Numbered from the stretch's first letter, positions 34,741 to 46,267 are shown. The stretch is 64,000 nt of DNA from Ailurus styani (GCA_002007465.1 LNAC01000231.1:2144843-2208842), one strand, 5' to 3'. The notes: a model not told the origin generated them from the sequence alone. Program-made: numbers and translations.

Positions 34741-35115
34741 AAATCAGGAGAACCGGGTGGCTGCGACCCTAGTGATTTGATTAGACCCAGCCAGGTGTTG
34801 GGGCAGGAGTGGGTTCCGGGGTCGTAGATGAAGACCTCTGCAGGAGAGTTCGTGCAGGTGTACCACCGTGGCCCAGTGGGGAAAATCTGAAACAGAGGAC
34901 CGGCCCCAGGGGAGGGCAGATTGTAAATCCTGGAAGACGAACGAGCTCCGCGAGACACCTGAGAAAACGGAGCACCAGGCGGACAGCTCCAGCTCCAGCC
35001 GCAGGCTGTGCTGACGCGCTGCGGGCTCCCCCGCCTCTGCCTCCCCCGCCTCTGCCGCCCCCCTCCCGCCTCCCAGGCTTCTTTGGTGCCGCAGGCAGAG
35101 CCGCATCAGCAGATT
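34741..35115. other. Small GC-rich patch of unknown origin
   Basis: A 370-bp GC-rich segment in an AT-rich intron, with CpGs around 34930-35030 and a C/T-rich tract with repeated 'gcctctgcc' units at 35030-35070. Several overlapping frames are open on both strands; the minus 116-codon frame starts at GTG, not ATG, and no family is recognised. Edges are abrupt; no poly(A) or TSD was found. Might be a fragment of a retrocopied 5' exon or a small CpG island. Confidence 0.5.
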
Positions 35116-36900
35116 GAAGAGGCTCACTCACCCTCCTTCCCTAACAGCCCTAAGGATCCATTTTCTTCTTTTTCCCCCTACACCCTGCCCCCGAATAATG
35201 TGTCCGTTTTTTAAAAAGTAATTTTCTACATTTCTAGTAAACCCCCTCCTTTTAGAATGAGACAGCATTGTAGAGCAACGAAACTAACCTTGTTTTATAG
35301 AGGCGGACACCTAGCCAGCGTTATGTTTTTGTGCATTATTCCATGTCAGGACATGCTCTATGGTAACATATGGTCAACAGGTTTTGTGATCACTCCCGGA
35401 TTGATAGTTTTTGTCAACTATTAGACCATCTGAACTTTCAGATAATATGCCTAAGGGAAGTTTCTTTTTTCAGTATAGACATAACATTATCTTGAAGTAG
35501 ACTTTTTTAAGTCAACATTTAATAAACTACTTGTTATTGTAACACATGCTTTAAAACTTAAATGAGTGATAGAAGTAACCACTAAAGAGAGAAGTAAGAA
35601 TGGAAATTTTAATTTCTGCTACTAAGAACATTTTATTCTTACTTGGAATACTAAGCCATTCATTTGCAAATTCTCATTAAAAATTTGACAGTGAAATTAA
35701 CTACTGATAGATGCCATTCCTCTAACAAGTGACCTGTGGCATTGTGTTTTTACTGTTGGGCTTCATGTTAGTTGCTTTTCTAATTTATATTCCTTTGGAT
35801 AAAAAAAAGAATTATTAAGAAAATATGCTTTAAAAAAAAGACTCACTGCTCAGTTAAAATTCAGTAGCTCTTATTTATTAAAGTAACCCATTGATGAATA
35901 TTAATTTCATGCTATGTAATAAGAATAAAAAAATCATGTCATACTTGCTGGAGAATATGACTTCTGTTGCAGACTGACCAGAATTGATTTGGTCATTCAT
36001 CATTATTAGGTTATTTTTGATAGATGCATATTGCCCTCAATCCTTGGAAACACATGGTCGCATACAGTAAGATAAAACCTTAGATCAAATTTTGTGAAAT
36101 ATGAAACACTTATTTGCAGCCAGACATAAAAGCAGTTATATGACCTAGGTGTCAGCTCGATGTAGTCCTGGTTGTTTGTCTTTTTATAAGCTCTGATAGC
36201 ACCTTGCAGGAATGGTTCATTAGAGATGTCAGCAGTATTCCAGAAGTGGAATCCAGCTACCTTTCTAATTAATGTCAAAACTGCTTTGAATCAACCACTG
36301 AATCAGGGCTGTGAAACAGAGAGCCTATGTTGAACTTACTAGATTCTTTTACTCCCTTTAAAAGCAGGCATGTCTATGTTACCTTTAGAATTAATCAACA
36401 TAGTTTAAATATCACTCATTTCACCAATGAAATAGTCTTACTAATATTCATTGTCCTAATTAAGAACCTTCTGTGTTAGTAGGAGATAAATGTAGGTGAG
36501 ACCTGTGGTAGTTGTTTAAAGAATATGGACTTCGGATTAATCTTTTGTGTATTAACTAGTCACTTTGGGTTTATATTTCTGATTATTGTACTTCAAATGT
36601 TAAAATGTTCCTCATCTCTTCCCTAGGGGGACTGTAGGTTAAAACTAATGAGCATACACATATGTATCTCACTGGCTATGCTGAAGTATTTGAAATAAAT
36701 TACATGCACGTGATAGTAATATTAAACATTTATCCTCACACATGTCCCAGATACTCTATTCTTCTAGCTCTCAGTGGAGATTTATCCTTAGAGTTGCTTT
36801 TGTTTTGTTTTTGCTCTTAGAGTTTATCTAAGTCCTAAATTTGTAGGATTTCTCAGGCTGATATATGCAGTCTGGATTCCTCTTTACCTAGTTACTGATT
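35116..36900. other. Repeat-poor intron block
   Basis: No named repeat for about 1.8 kb and no exon. AT-rich with several ATTA/TAAT cores. Frame 36006-36278 (minus) is not recognised. Confidence 0.4.
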
Positions 36901-36904
36901 TTAA

Positions 36905-37070
36905 CAGTATTTCTCAAACCCAAGTAAACTTTGGAATCTACTGGGTAACTTAAAAAAAAATTTACTTATTCCTGGGTTCCACCCTGGAGAATCAGATTTA
37001 GAATTTCTAAAGTTAGCACAAGAATCTGGATTTAAAAATTTTTCCCAATTAATTTTTGTGCAGCCTGTTG
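36905..37070. repeat. Possible MER5-like fragment
   Basis: 'tatttctcaaacccaagtaa', 'tggaatctactgggtaactt', 'gggttccaccctggagaatc' recall a hAT-Charlie non-autonomous element, with weak agreement. Confidence 0.4.
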
Positions 37071-37099
37071 GCAAATAGCTGTTTAAGAGGAACTAGATG

Positions 37100-37420
37100 A
37101 GACCATCTTTGCTTGAGGATGAACATTTGACAGTAGAAACAATATATCAAGAACTGAGTTCCTTGGTCCCTTCCCATTTTTTTTTTCTTTTTGTTAGTCA
37201 TCATTCACTCACTCAATGCCCCAGATTCACAGTCTGGAAGTCATTTTGGCTCATTTTTCTACTTTTCTTTTACCAGTTCATGGAGGGCCATTTCAGGTTT
37301 GCAGCTGCCATTCTATTCAGGCTCTGGTCCAGCGGTACCTGTAACACATCTCATTGCCCCTGTCTTTTGTGACTCTGCAAGCAGCTCCTGGGAGAGCTAT
37401 CTTAGAGTCATAGCACTGTA
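37100..37420 (+). repeat. Possible L2 fragment
   Basis: 'gtctggaagtcattttggct' and 'ggctctggtccagcggtacc' then 'acacatctcattgcc' line up loosely with the L2 3' region ('ttgactcctctctttc...ctggtccaagccaccatcatctctc'). The 192-codon open frame at 37191-37769 overlaps this and is not recognised as a protein. Confidence 0.35.
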
Positions 37421-38239
37421 TTGCCTGCAGTTCAAATCTGTCAAGTTTTCTCCAACCACTGACTTTTTATTTTGTAATCAGATCATCTTGGAAAGATATT
37501 TGATGTCAGATAATCCTTTAACACCTGTTAATTTAAATACGAAAAGTGATATTTTTTCTTTCCAGAATGCCCTTTCCATCATTTTTAATAACCAGCCATC
37601 CAGACTGACTTCTTTTGGCCATAATCACATGTTAACTACTTACATATATAAGAAATTGTACTTTAAGTTGTTTGTTGCTGACTTCATTAACATGAGAGGA
37701 CAATCAGGACGCTACAAGGATGCCCAAACTGCCAAAGCTCTGAAGCACTTTACCCATAACAAAATTTAGGAACTTATCTAAGCCCCCCCTCCTTTTTTTA
37801 GTAGAAAAAGAAAATTCTGTTTAGTATAGTAGCCACTAACCATATGGTGCAGTTTATATTTAAAATTAAGTAAATTTAAAAATTAACTTCCTTGGTCACA
37901 TTAGTTTCATTTCAGGTGCTCGTGAACTTCATGTGCTATTAGCAGAAAGTTCTATTGGATGGTGCTGCTCTGGAGTTTCTCAGGGAGCCCCAAAGGTGAA
38001 AGAGGCTCACATGTCTTCTAATATTAATATAACCCGCTACCTCTACCTCTGCTATCACTCTCCCAAGGACTTACTGCAGTTTTGTGGTTATAAATTTTCT
38101 TGGCAGCTTCTACCACTCTACCTTGTCTGAATGTGTTTGTGTTTGACTCAGGCTTTCATATTAGTGACTCTTCTGTCACTAATATGGAAAGTTGCAGTGC
38201 AGCATGTGTGTAGTATGCATATACACACACACTCAGTTA
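37421..38239. other. Intron, nothing recognised
   Basis: Continues the unrecognised open frame up to 37769. 38200-38290 contains short CACACA runs and a partial duplication ('aactattttgagat.attg'). Confidence 0.35.
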
Positions 38240-38580
38240 AATTGAACTATTTTGAGATGATTGCAGATATGCACACACTAAGTTAAACTATTTTGAGATC
38301 ATTGTGGATTCATATGTAACTATAAACAATGATTCGGAGATCCCACGTATCCTTCAACTGAGTTTCTCTAAATTGTAACATCTTACAAAATAATTGTACA
38401 CTGTCTCAGTGAGGATATTGATATTGATCTATTCAGTGTTCAGAACATTTCTATCATCTCATCACTCATATTGCCCTTTTTTAGTCACACCCACTTCCTT
38501 CCCACTTCCCCTATCCCCGCCTTAACCCCTTTCACCCATTAATCTGTTAAGCGTTTTTATAATTTTGTCTTTTCCAATTT
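38240..38580 (-). repeat. Old L1M 3' fragment, antisense
   Basis: 'ttttgagatcattgtggatt', 'gatcccacgtatccttcaac', 'aattgtaacatcttacaaaa', 'gaggatattgatattgatct' match a familiar antisense old L1 3' stretch. Confidence 0.55.
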
Positions 38581-40295
38581 TTTCCCTTTTTTTTCACATT
38601 TTTATTTAAAGTGTAGTTAGTTAACATACAGTGCAGTATTAGCTTCAGTGGTAGTATTCAGTGGTTCATCACTTACATACAATGCCCAGCGCTCATCAGA
38701 ATAAGTGTCCTCCTTAATACCCATCACCCATCATCGCACCCCCCCACACCTACCTCTCCTCCATCAACCCTCAGTTTGTTCTCTATCATTAACAGTCTCT
38801 CATGGTCTGTTTCCCTCTCTTTTTTCCCCTTCCATATGTACATGTTTTGTTTCTGAAATGAGTGAAATCATATGGAATTTGTCTTTCTCTGGCTGACTTG
38901 ACTTATTTTGCTTAGCATAATACACTCCAGCTCCATCCATGTTGTTGCAAATGGCAAGATTTCATTCTTTTTGATGGCTGAGTAATATTCCTGTTGTGTG
39001 TGTATGTGTGTGTATACCGTATTTTCTTTACATATTCATCAGTCAGTAAATATCTGTGGTCTTTCCATACTTTGGCTCTTGTTGATAATGCTGCTATAAA
39101 AATTGGGGTGCATGTACCCCTTCAAATCTGTGTTTTTTTATCCTTTGGGTAAATACCTAGTAGTACAACTGCTGGATTGTAGGGTAGTTCTCTTTTTAAC
39201 TTTCTGAGGAACCTCCATACTGTTTGCCAGAGTGTCTGTATCACTTTGCATTCCCATCCGCAGTGCAAGAGGGTTCACCTTCACATCCTTGCCAACATCT
39301 ATTGTTTCCTGAGTTGTTAATTTTAGCCATTCTGACTGATGTGAGGTTGTATCTTATCATGGTTTTGATTTGTGTTTCCCTGATGATGAGTGATGTTGAG
39401 CATCTTTTCATGTGTCTGTTGGCTGTTTGTATGTCTTCTTTGGAAAAATGTCTATTCAAGTCTTCTGCCCATTTCTTAACTGGGTTATTTGTTTTTTGGA
39501 TGATGAGTTTGATAAGTTCTTGGTTTTGAATACTAACCCTCTATTAGCTATGTCATTTGCAAATATCTTTTCCCATTCGATAGGTTGCCTTTTAGTTTTA
39601 TTTAGTGTTTCCTTTGCTGTGCAGAAGCTTTTTATCTTGACGTCCTGGTAGTTCATTTTTGCTTTTGTTTCTCTTGCCCATGTTGATGTGTCAGTAAGAA
39701 GTTGCTATGGCCAACGTCAAAGAGATTGCTGCCTGTGTTCTACTTTAGGATTTCGATGGTTTCCTGTCTCACATTTAGGTCTTTCATCCATTCTGAATTT
39801 GTTTTTGTTTATGGTGTAAGAAAATGGTCCAGTTTCATTCTTCTGCATGTAGCTGCCTAGTTTTCCCAACACCGTTTACTGAGGAGACTGTTTTTCCCCC
39901 CCCCATTGGGTATTTTTTCCTGCTTTATTAAAGATTAGTTGACCATATAGTTTTGGGTCCATTTCTTGGTTCATTACTCTTTTCCCCTGATCTATGTGTG
40001 TCTGTTTTTGTGCCAGTAACATACTGTCTTGACGATTAAAGCTTTGTAATTTAGCTTGAAATACAGAATCATGATGTCTCCAGTTTTATTTTTCTTTTTC
40101 AGAATTGCTTTGACTATTTGGGGTCTTTTGTGGTTCCATCCAAATTTTAGGATTGTTTGTTCTAGCGCTGTGAAAAATGCTGATGATATTTTGATAGGGG
40201 TTGTATTAAATGTGTACATTGTTTTCAGTAGTATAAACATTTTAACAATGTTTGTTCTTCCAATCCATGAACATGGAATGCTTTTCTATTTCTTT

Positions 40296-40495
40296 CTTTC
40301 TTTCTTTTTTTAACGATTTTATTTATTTATTTGACTGAGAGAGAGAGAGAGATCACAAGTAGGCAGAGAGGCAAGCAGAGAGAGGGGGAAAGCAGGCACT
40401 CCGCTGAGCAGAGATGCAGGGCTCCATCCCAGGACCCTGAGACCATGACCTGAGCTGAAGGCAGAGGCTTAACCCACTGAGCCACCCAACCACCC
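40296..40495 (-). repeat. CanSINE, antisense, mustelid type, in L1
   Basis: Contains 'gatcacaagtaggcagagag' and 'actgagccacccaaccaccc'. TSD tgcttttctatttcttt (40279-40295) against tgcttttccatttcttt (40496-40512). It splits the L1 ORF2 reading. Confidence 0.95.
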
Positions 40496-40964
40496 TGCTT
40501 TTCCATTTCTTTGTGTCCTCTGCAGTTTCTTTCATAAGTGTTCTATAGTTTTCAGAGTACTGATCTTTTACCTCTTTAGTTAGGTTTATTCCTAGGTATC
40601 TTATTGTTTTTGATGCAGTTGCAAATGGGATCAATTCCTTGATTTCTTTTTCTGCTGCTTTGTTATTGGTGTATAGAAATGCAACAGATTTCTGCACATT
40701 GATGGATGGTATGTAGCTATCTCCTCTGTTTTAGTGTTCTTATTGGTAATTTGTATCTTGTCTCTTTTTCAGAATCGCTAATGATTTGTCAATTTTATTG
40801 ATCTTTTCAAAGAATCTTCTTTTTGATTCATTGATTTTTCTCTTTTTTTTAAATTTTTTTTCTTTCCAAGTTCCTAAAGAGCTCATATTATTGATTTGAG
40901 ACTTTTTGCCCTTTTAAATTATCTCTTTATTTATCTTATTCATCAATTCACTTATTTAAAGTCT

Positions 40965-41062
40965 ATTTACTTTTTAGTATCTCTATACCCAAAATAGGTC
41001 TTGAACTCACAACCCTGAGATCAAGAGTCACATGTGTTCCAACTCAGCCAACCAAGTTCCCC
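40965..41062 (-). repeat. Old short tRNA-Lys-like SINE, antisense, in L1
   Basis: 'ataggtcttgaactcacaac', 'cctgagatcaagagtcacat' and 'actcagccaaccaagttccc' are the reverse of a tRNA-Lys-like head. Confidence 0.65.
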
Positions 41063-41149
41063 TGCCCTTTTAAATATATAAGCATTTGGTACTATATATT
41101 TTCTGCTTAGTACTTCCTTATTTGTGTTCTACAAACTTTGATATGTTGT

Positions 41150-41342
41150 ATTTTCATTTTCAGTTCAGTTCAATTTATGTATATACATATATATACATAT
41201 ACACAGTTTATGTGTGTATATATATATATACACATATACACAGTTTATGTGTATACATATATACACATAACTGTATACATATATAATGTGTACAGTGTGT
41301 ATACATATATACACATAAACTGAACTGAATGAAAATGAAATA
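41150..41342. repeat. Imperfect 190-bp palindrome with TA/CA-rich centre
   Basis: Left arm 'ttttcagttcagttcaattt' (L1 sequence) is mirrored by the right arm 'aaactgaactgaatgaaaat' at 41318-41337. Between them lies TATA/CACA repeat DNA that itself contains inverted units ('gtatacatatatacacata'). Confidence 0.75.
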
Positions 41343-41603
41343 TATATGATTTTCAAAATTTGGTATACATAAAATTTTTAAAAATTTGTCTTAAAAAAGA
41401 TTTTTTTGGTCTACAGATTATTTGGAGGTATGGCATTTAGTTTTCAAGTGCTTTGAGAATTTCCTGTTATCTTTCTGGTATTGGTTTTTAATTTAATTCA
41501 TTGTTGTCAGAGAATACTATGATTTAATTCTTTAAATTTGTTGGGATTTGTTTTATGGCACAAGCTATCTCGGTATGTTCTGGTGGGCACTTGAAAACAA
41601 TGT

Positions 41604-41792
41604 GTAGGGCCATCTGGGTGGCTCAGTAGGTTTAACATCTGATTCTTGATTTTGGCTCAGGTCATGATCTCAGGGTCCTGGGATTGAGTCTTGCATTGGG
41701 CTCCATGCTCAGTGGGGAATCTGCTTGAAGATTCTCTCTCTTTCTGCCTCTCTTTTTCTCAAATAAATAAATCTTTTTTAAAAAGAAAATTA
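41604..41792 (+). repeat. CanSINE, sense, older type, in L1
   Basis: 'ggccatctgggtggctcagt' to 'tttctcaaataaataaatct'. TSD tgaaaacaatgt at 41592-41603 and 41793-41804. Confidence 0.88.
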
Positions 41793-41837
41793 TGAAAACA
41801 ATGTATTTGCTGTTGTTAGGTGTAGTGTTTTTTATTT

Positions 41838-42068
41838 TTTTTATTTTTTTTTTTATTTATTTTTTTTTTTTTTTAAAGATTTTATTTATTCATTTGACAC
41901 TGAGAGAGAGATTACAAGTAGGCAGAGAGGCAGGCAGAGAGAGAGGAGAGAGGAGGAAGCAGGCTCCCTGCTGAGCAGGAGCCCGATGTGGGCCTCGATC
42001 CCAGGACCCTGGGATCATGACCTGAGCCGAAGGCAGCGGCTTTAACCCACTGAGCCACCCAGGTGCCC
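41838..42068 (-). repeat. CanSINE, antisense, mustelid type, next to N at 42069
   Basis: Long impure T-run, then 'attacaagtaggcagagagg' and 'gagccacccaggtgccc'. The following single N at 42069 abuts 'tgttttttaaat', the right copy of the flanking target text. No extra duplication is visible beyond the TSD, so this gap differs from the other N gaps. Confidence 0.9.
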
Positions 42069-42655
42069 NTGTTTTTTAAATGTAGATTAAATACTGTTTG
42101 ATGATATTGTTGTTCTTCTCTATCCTTACTGATAATCTGTCTAATATGTCTGTCAATTATTGAGAGATTGATGCTGAAGTCTCCAACTATAATTGTATAT
42201 TTTTGTCTATTTCTCTTTTCAGTTTTATCCGTTTTGCTTTACATATTTACAACTTTTTTATTTGGCACACACACATTGAGGATTGCTATATTTTCCTGTT
42301 AGATTGACCCTTTTATCATTATGTAATATCTCTTTCTATTCCTAGTAATTCTCTTTGCTCTGAAGTTTACTATACCTTTTGTTAATATAGCTACTTCTGC
42401 TTTCCTTTGATAAATGTTTGCATGATCTATCTTTTTTCATCCATTTTCTTTCAACCTGCCTATTGTTATACTTGAAATGAGTCTCTCAGAGGTAACATAT
42501 AATCAAGTCATGTTTCTAAATCTACTCTGTTAATCTGTGTCTTTTTATTGATATATTTAGACCATTTACATTTAATGTAACTATTGATATATCAAGGCTC
42601 AAATCTACCATTATATCTCTAGTTGTCCATTTGATTTCTGATTTTTGTTTCTCCA

Positions 42656-43640
42656 GCAGAGGATGTGGTGCATTGCTTCATTATTGTCAGGTGGGCTTAC
42701 AAGTCAGGTCCCTCCTTTATCCTCTACTGACACATGAAGGGGAAGGGATCCTCCTTACTGCTGGCCAGGGTGGAAGTACTGGCTCGTCATTTGGCCTTCA
42801 CTGGCACCATTTTTTTTTTAAGATTTTATTTATTTATTTGACAGAGAGAGAGTTCACAAGTAGGCAGAGAGGCAGGCAGAGAGAGAGGAGGAAGCAGGCT
42901 CCTTGCCGAGCAGGGAGCCCGATGCGGGGCTCGATCCCAGGACCTTGAGATCATGACCTGAGCTGAAAGCAGAGGCTTTAACCCACTGAGCCACCCAGGC
43001 GCCCCCACTGGCACCACTCTTGATGGGAGGGATGGTAGTGCCTCCTTAGTATAACTCACATGGCCTTATGCTGGAGAGGTGCCTCATTACATTGGACAAT
43101 AGTGAAAGTCCTGATCTTTCACTAGACATCTTTTGACATCACCCCAGTGGAAAGGGGATAGGGAACCTCAGTACTCATGGGTGAGGGTGAAAGTCCAGAC
43201 TCTTTGCCTGGTTTCCCTGATGGGGGTTAGGGACTTATTATTGCTCACGAAAATGTAAGTCCCATCTCAACTCTGCCTTTTTTGATACCATCCCAGCAAT
43301 GGATGGGTGAGTGTCTAATTACACTTATCAAGGGTGGAATTCTAAGATCTCCACACATCCTTTCCTGTGTGGAACCAAATTCTTCTCTGTGGTGTAATGG
43401 TAATTGTCAAAAGATTTTCTTTCTTACTATGCTGTTCCTTTCCTGATTCTTTAGCTAGAGAGAACAAGATTTGTTGGGGGTTTTGTTGTGTTTTTGTCTG
43501 TACCCATTTGCATTTCTAGGTTTCTAGCTTCTTCACCTCAAGACTGGGGTATATGAGGTTAGGAAAGTTTATGTCCACTTCATCTTCCCAGAAACAGAAG
43601 TCCCAGCTGCAATCTTTTAATAAACCTTTACTGTAACCTT
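42656..43640. repeat. Old interspersed repeat with irregular 75-80 bp periodicity
   Basis: Recurring text such as 'gggtggaagtactggctc', 'agtgaaagtcctgatctt', 'ggtgaaagtccagactct', each followed by CACC/ACC-type text and 'gggg..aggg' blocks. I recall similar GC-richer modules near old L1 copies in mammals but cannot name the family. Interrupted by the CanSINE at 42810. Confidence 0.5.
42810..43005 (-). repeat. CanSINE, antisense, mustelid type
   Basis: Contains 'ttcacaagtaggcagagagg' and 'gagccacccaggcgccc'. TSD cactggcacca at 42799-42809 and 43006-43016. Confidence 0.95.
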
Positions 43641-44574
43641 GAGATTAGTATGCCTGAAACTTAATAAATATTTGTTGAATGGTTTAACTTTTATATATAT
43701 TACAGATGTACTACTCATGGAGCCCAGAAGCCCAGGCCCTTCCTCCTGGTATTATGCAGTTTTTTTCATAGTAATTATCATTTTGTAATCATGTGTTTAT
43801 ATGATTTTTTGATTAATATCTTTCATTCTAATATATTAAAAATTTCATGAAGGTTGAGTCCACATGTCATTTGCTCACCATTGAGCAAATACTATTATAT
43901 CATTAGAATTTATCATAATTCTTCTCTTTGGCACATAGCTTGTGTTGAATTAATTTGTTGAATAGATTAAAAAATGAAAAAAATGAATAATTTGATAAAT
44001 ACACAAATAAAGTGTCTTTCAGAATGCCTTTCTAAGTGGCTATAGAGCTGTTACCTACCCTGGCATAACAGTGACCTCTCAGCCAACTTCCATATAAAGG
44101 AGAGCACTTATCTTTTCCATTAGTAGTGTTTTTTGAACATTCCTCCCAACTCTTTAAATTATGTCAGACAGATATACATAATAGGAATATTTATTCGGCA
44201 CATGGGGTAAATAGATAAGGCAACTTACCAGACGTTATCAGCCACTAGTCATCTCAGACCCACCTCAGTTGGTCAGGGAATGAGGAGTTCAGTATGTTGG
44301 CACCCTTATAACCCATTTGCGGCATACCAAGTTTCATTAGTACAAGTTGGGAATTAAGTTCATTGCCATTCTTAAGTTTCTATTTTCTCTTCCACAATCT
44401 CCTGTTTCTTAGGATGATAAAGGAAATAGCAATTTTTCATTCAGGGAAAGCCTTTCTTCATCCATAAGAGCACACTTATCTTTCATCTTGGCCAAGAAAA
44501 TCACACCAGCTTATAATAATATAACATTATACTGATTTGTTTTGTTTTAACATCATAGGGAATAATAATGATGA
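43641..44574. other. Intron; L2 tail at about 43850-43970, otherwise unassigned
   Basis: 'catgaaggttgagtccacat', 'tggcacatagcttgtgttga' and 'atttgttgaatagatt' form a weak L2 3' end. Nothing else recognised. Confidence 0.4.
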
Positions 44575-44815
44575 CGTCAGCGATGGCTAATATTTGTTAA
44601 GCCCTATATAAATGCCAGGTACTGATCCATATGCGTTAAAAAATTATCTTCTTTGATCCTCAAAGTAATTATTTAAAGTAATGTTACTATTCTCATTTTA
44701 AAGATAAGGAAATTGAGGTACTATCTCCATTTGACAGATGAAGATATTGCCTGAGGTCATACATCTATTAAATATAGATCCTGGATTTGAATCTGACTCT
44801 AGAGGCATTCTTATC
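44575..44815 (-). repeat. MIR element
   Basis: Well-preserved MIR: 'ggctaatatttgttaagccc', 'atgccaggtactgatccata', 'ttgatcctcaaagtaattat', 'taaagataaggaaattgagg', 'tgcctgaggtcatacatcta', 'ctggatttgaatctgac'. The middle has a partial duplicate of the 'gatgaggaaact' block. Confidence 0.8.
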
Positions 44816-44870
44816 TGTGATTTTTACCTAGTTAAATGCCTAAGAATGAATGAAGAGAGGAATTTTATGC

Positions 44871-44912
44871 ATGTGTGGGTGTCTGTGTGTGTGTATGTGT
44901 GTGTGTGGGTTT
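44871..44912 (+). repeat. (TG)n-rich microsatellite
   Basis: Interrupted TG run 'gtgtctgtgtgtgtgtatgt' with following TG units. Confidence 0.85.
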
Positions 44913-45224
44913 GATAGTTGTATCTCTTCAGCAGAGATAAAGGTCAGCCCTGAAATTCCAACCTGCACTCTCACCTCAGCAACAGACCTCCTAGATTTGG
45001 TGTTTCAAAGAAAAATATATGTCTCCCCAACCCAGCAATGTAAGGTTTACAGGCACAGTGCAGCTTAATTTAAATCATGAAATTTACATACCTTTCCCTC
45101 ACCTTTTGGATGAGAGTCTGTTAACTGTCCCCTTGACTATATCCATTTTCTCCTTCATTTATAGTAACAAAGGTTTCAGCTGTGAACACAACTGCCCAGT
45201 TAAAGATGACATTGCATAGCTCTT

Positions 45225-45560
45225 CTGAAGCTTGTTTGGGCCATTCGATTAAGTTTTGGCCAATGGGTTGTAAAAGTCTTTGATGTGTGAAATTTCTATT
45301 ACAAGCCAGTAAAAAGAAGGAAATATTTCCTCCTTTTCTCCATCTCTCTTTCTCATATTTTATTTCTCCCTAACTGAAAATTTAGACATGTTAGTAGGAG
45401 GGGGAGCAGCCATCTTAGAACCTAACAGGGAAGTCTCATGTTGAAGAGGTGAGAATTGCAATATAGAAAAAACCTGGAACCAATAAAGACTTCATGTAAA
45501 TCCTGACAAGTTACCACTGAATTGTTACTTGAGGGAGAAATAGACATATTTTTTGTTTGT
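45225..45560 (+). repeat. Probable MLT1-like LTR fragment
   Basis: 'gttttggccaatgggttgta', 'gagcagccatcttagaacc' and 'ggaaccaataaagacttc' then 'tgaattgttacttgaggga' follow MLT1 LTR order loosely. Confidence 0.45.
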
Positions 45561-46267
45561 TAAAGCAACGATTCTGCAATTTGTTTCAGCAGCTGAACTG
45601 AGCTTCTTGGGGTGGATTCACAACCATTATTTTGTTTCTCACTGTAGAGAAAGACTTTTGGCTCAAACATATCAATTAATATTACAGAGAAATCATTTGG
45701 CTGAGCACAGCTGCGTGGAAGTCAGTGGTTGCCTCAGAATTTGCCCAACAATAATGGTTTATCACACTAAAGGAGCTCTTCATGATTTTTCCCCCTGAGA
45801 AGAAAGGAATGGTCTTCAGAAAGAGAGTAGTCACATTTCCTTTTCTACAGCACAGAACCCTCCCCCTTTTTTTCTTGGCTACTATCAGTTCTACTAAATA
45901 TCAAAAAACTTTAGTAAGCTTAGCCACGATTCTCTGTGCCTAGCCCTAGTGTCTACTAGCTTACTTGTTTTCATTCTTTACCATTTGTGTGTGTCTTCCA
46001 CTTCTAGTTACCTAGAACATAAGCTAAAGGGATCTTTTGTTTTTATTTATTTGGTCATTTGGCTTTTTGTATTTTTAGTTTCTGGTATTGTGCCCTGAAT
46101 TGTATAGGTTCTCAATGGATGATACTGATTATTAAGATTGAATACTGGAAACTCCTTAAATATTATACCTGTCATCTCAATTAAGTATGAAACTTTCCTC
46201 ATTGTTTTCAAAACTTTATAGAATTATGAGGACAGTGAGCTCTTTCACATAGGGTGATTTAATATTT
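45561..46267. other. Intron; weak L2 end at 46000-46125
   Basis: 'cctagaacataagctaaagg' to 'ggtattgtgccctgaattgt' and 'ctcaatggatgatactga' look like an L2 3' end. The plus frame 45553-45798 has no recognised domain. Confidence 0.35.

Larger units (their letters stand above)
38590..42655 (-). repeat. Carnivore L1, antisense, about 4 kb, with nested SINEs
   Basis: The left end is the 3' region ('gtagttagttaacatacagt', 'caatgcccagcgctcatcag', 'ccatgttgttgcaaatggca'). Minus-strand translations give ORF2 reverse-transcriptase-protein C-terminal text: [20 protein letters not shown] in 39992-40240 and IRYLGINLTKEVKDQYSENY in 40505-40697. It then continues antisense through mid-ORF2 to 42655. Interrupting elements: CanSINEs 40296-40495, 41604-41792, 41838-42068, an old SINE 40965-41062 and a TA/CA-rich palindrome near 41150-41342. 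Stops and indels make it inactive. Confidence 0.85.

Noticed and set aside
34781..35131. 116-codon minus-strand frame with Gly/Arg-rich N-terminus
   Set aside because: The start is GTG, no family is recognised, and the Gly/Arg text comes from a repetitive C/T-rich tract.
37191..37769. 192-codon open frame on the + strand in intron 1
   Set aside because: No recognisable domain, overlaps weak L2-like sequence, has no convincing splice or promoter context, and the composition looks like translated noncoding DNA.
39992..40697. Protein-like minus-strand frames with reverse-transcriptase text
   Set aside because: These are decayed L1 ORF2 pieces with stops and an inserted SINE, not a host gene; listed as part of the L1.
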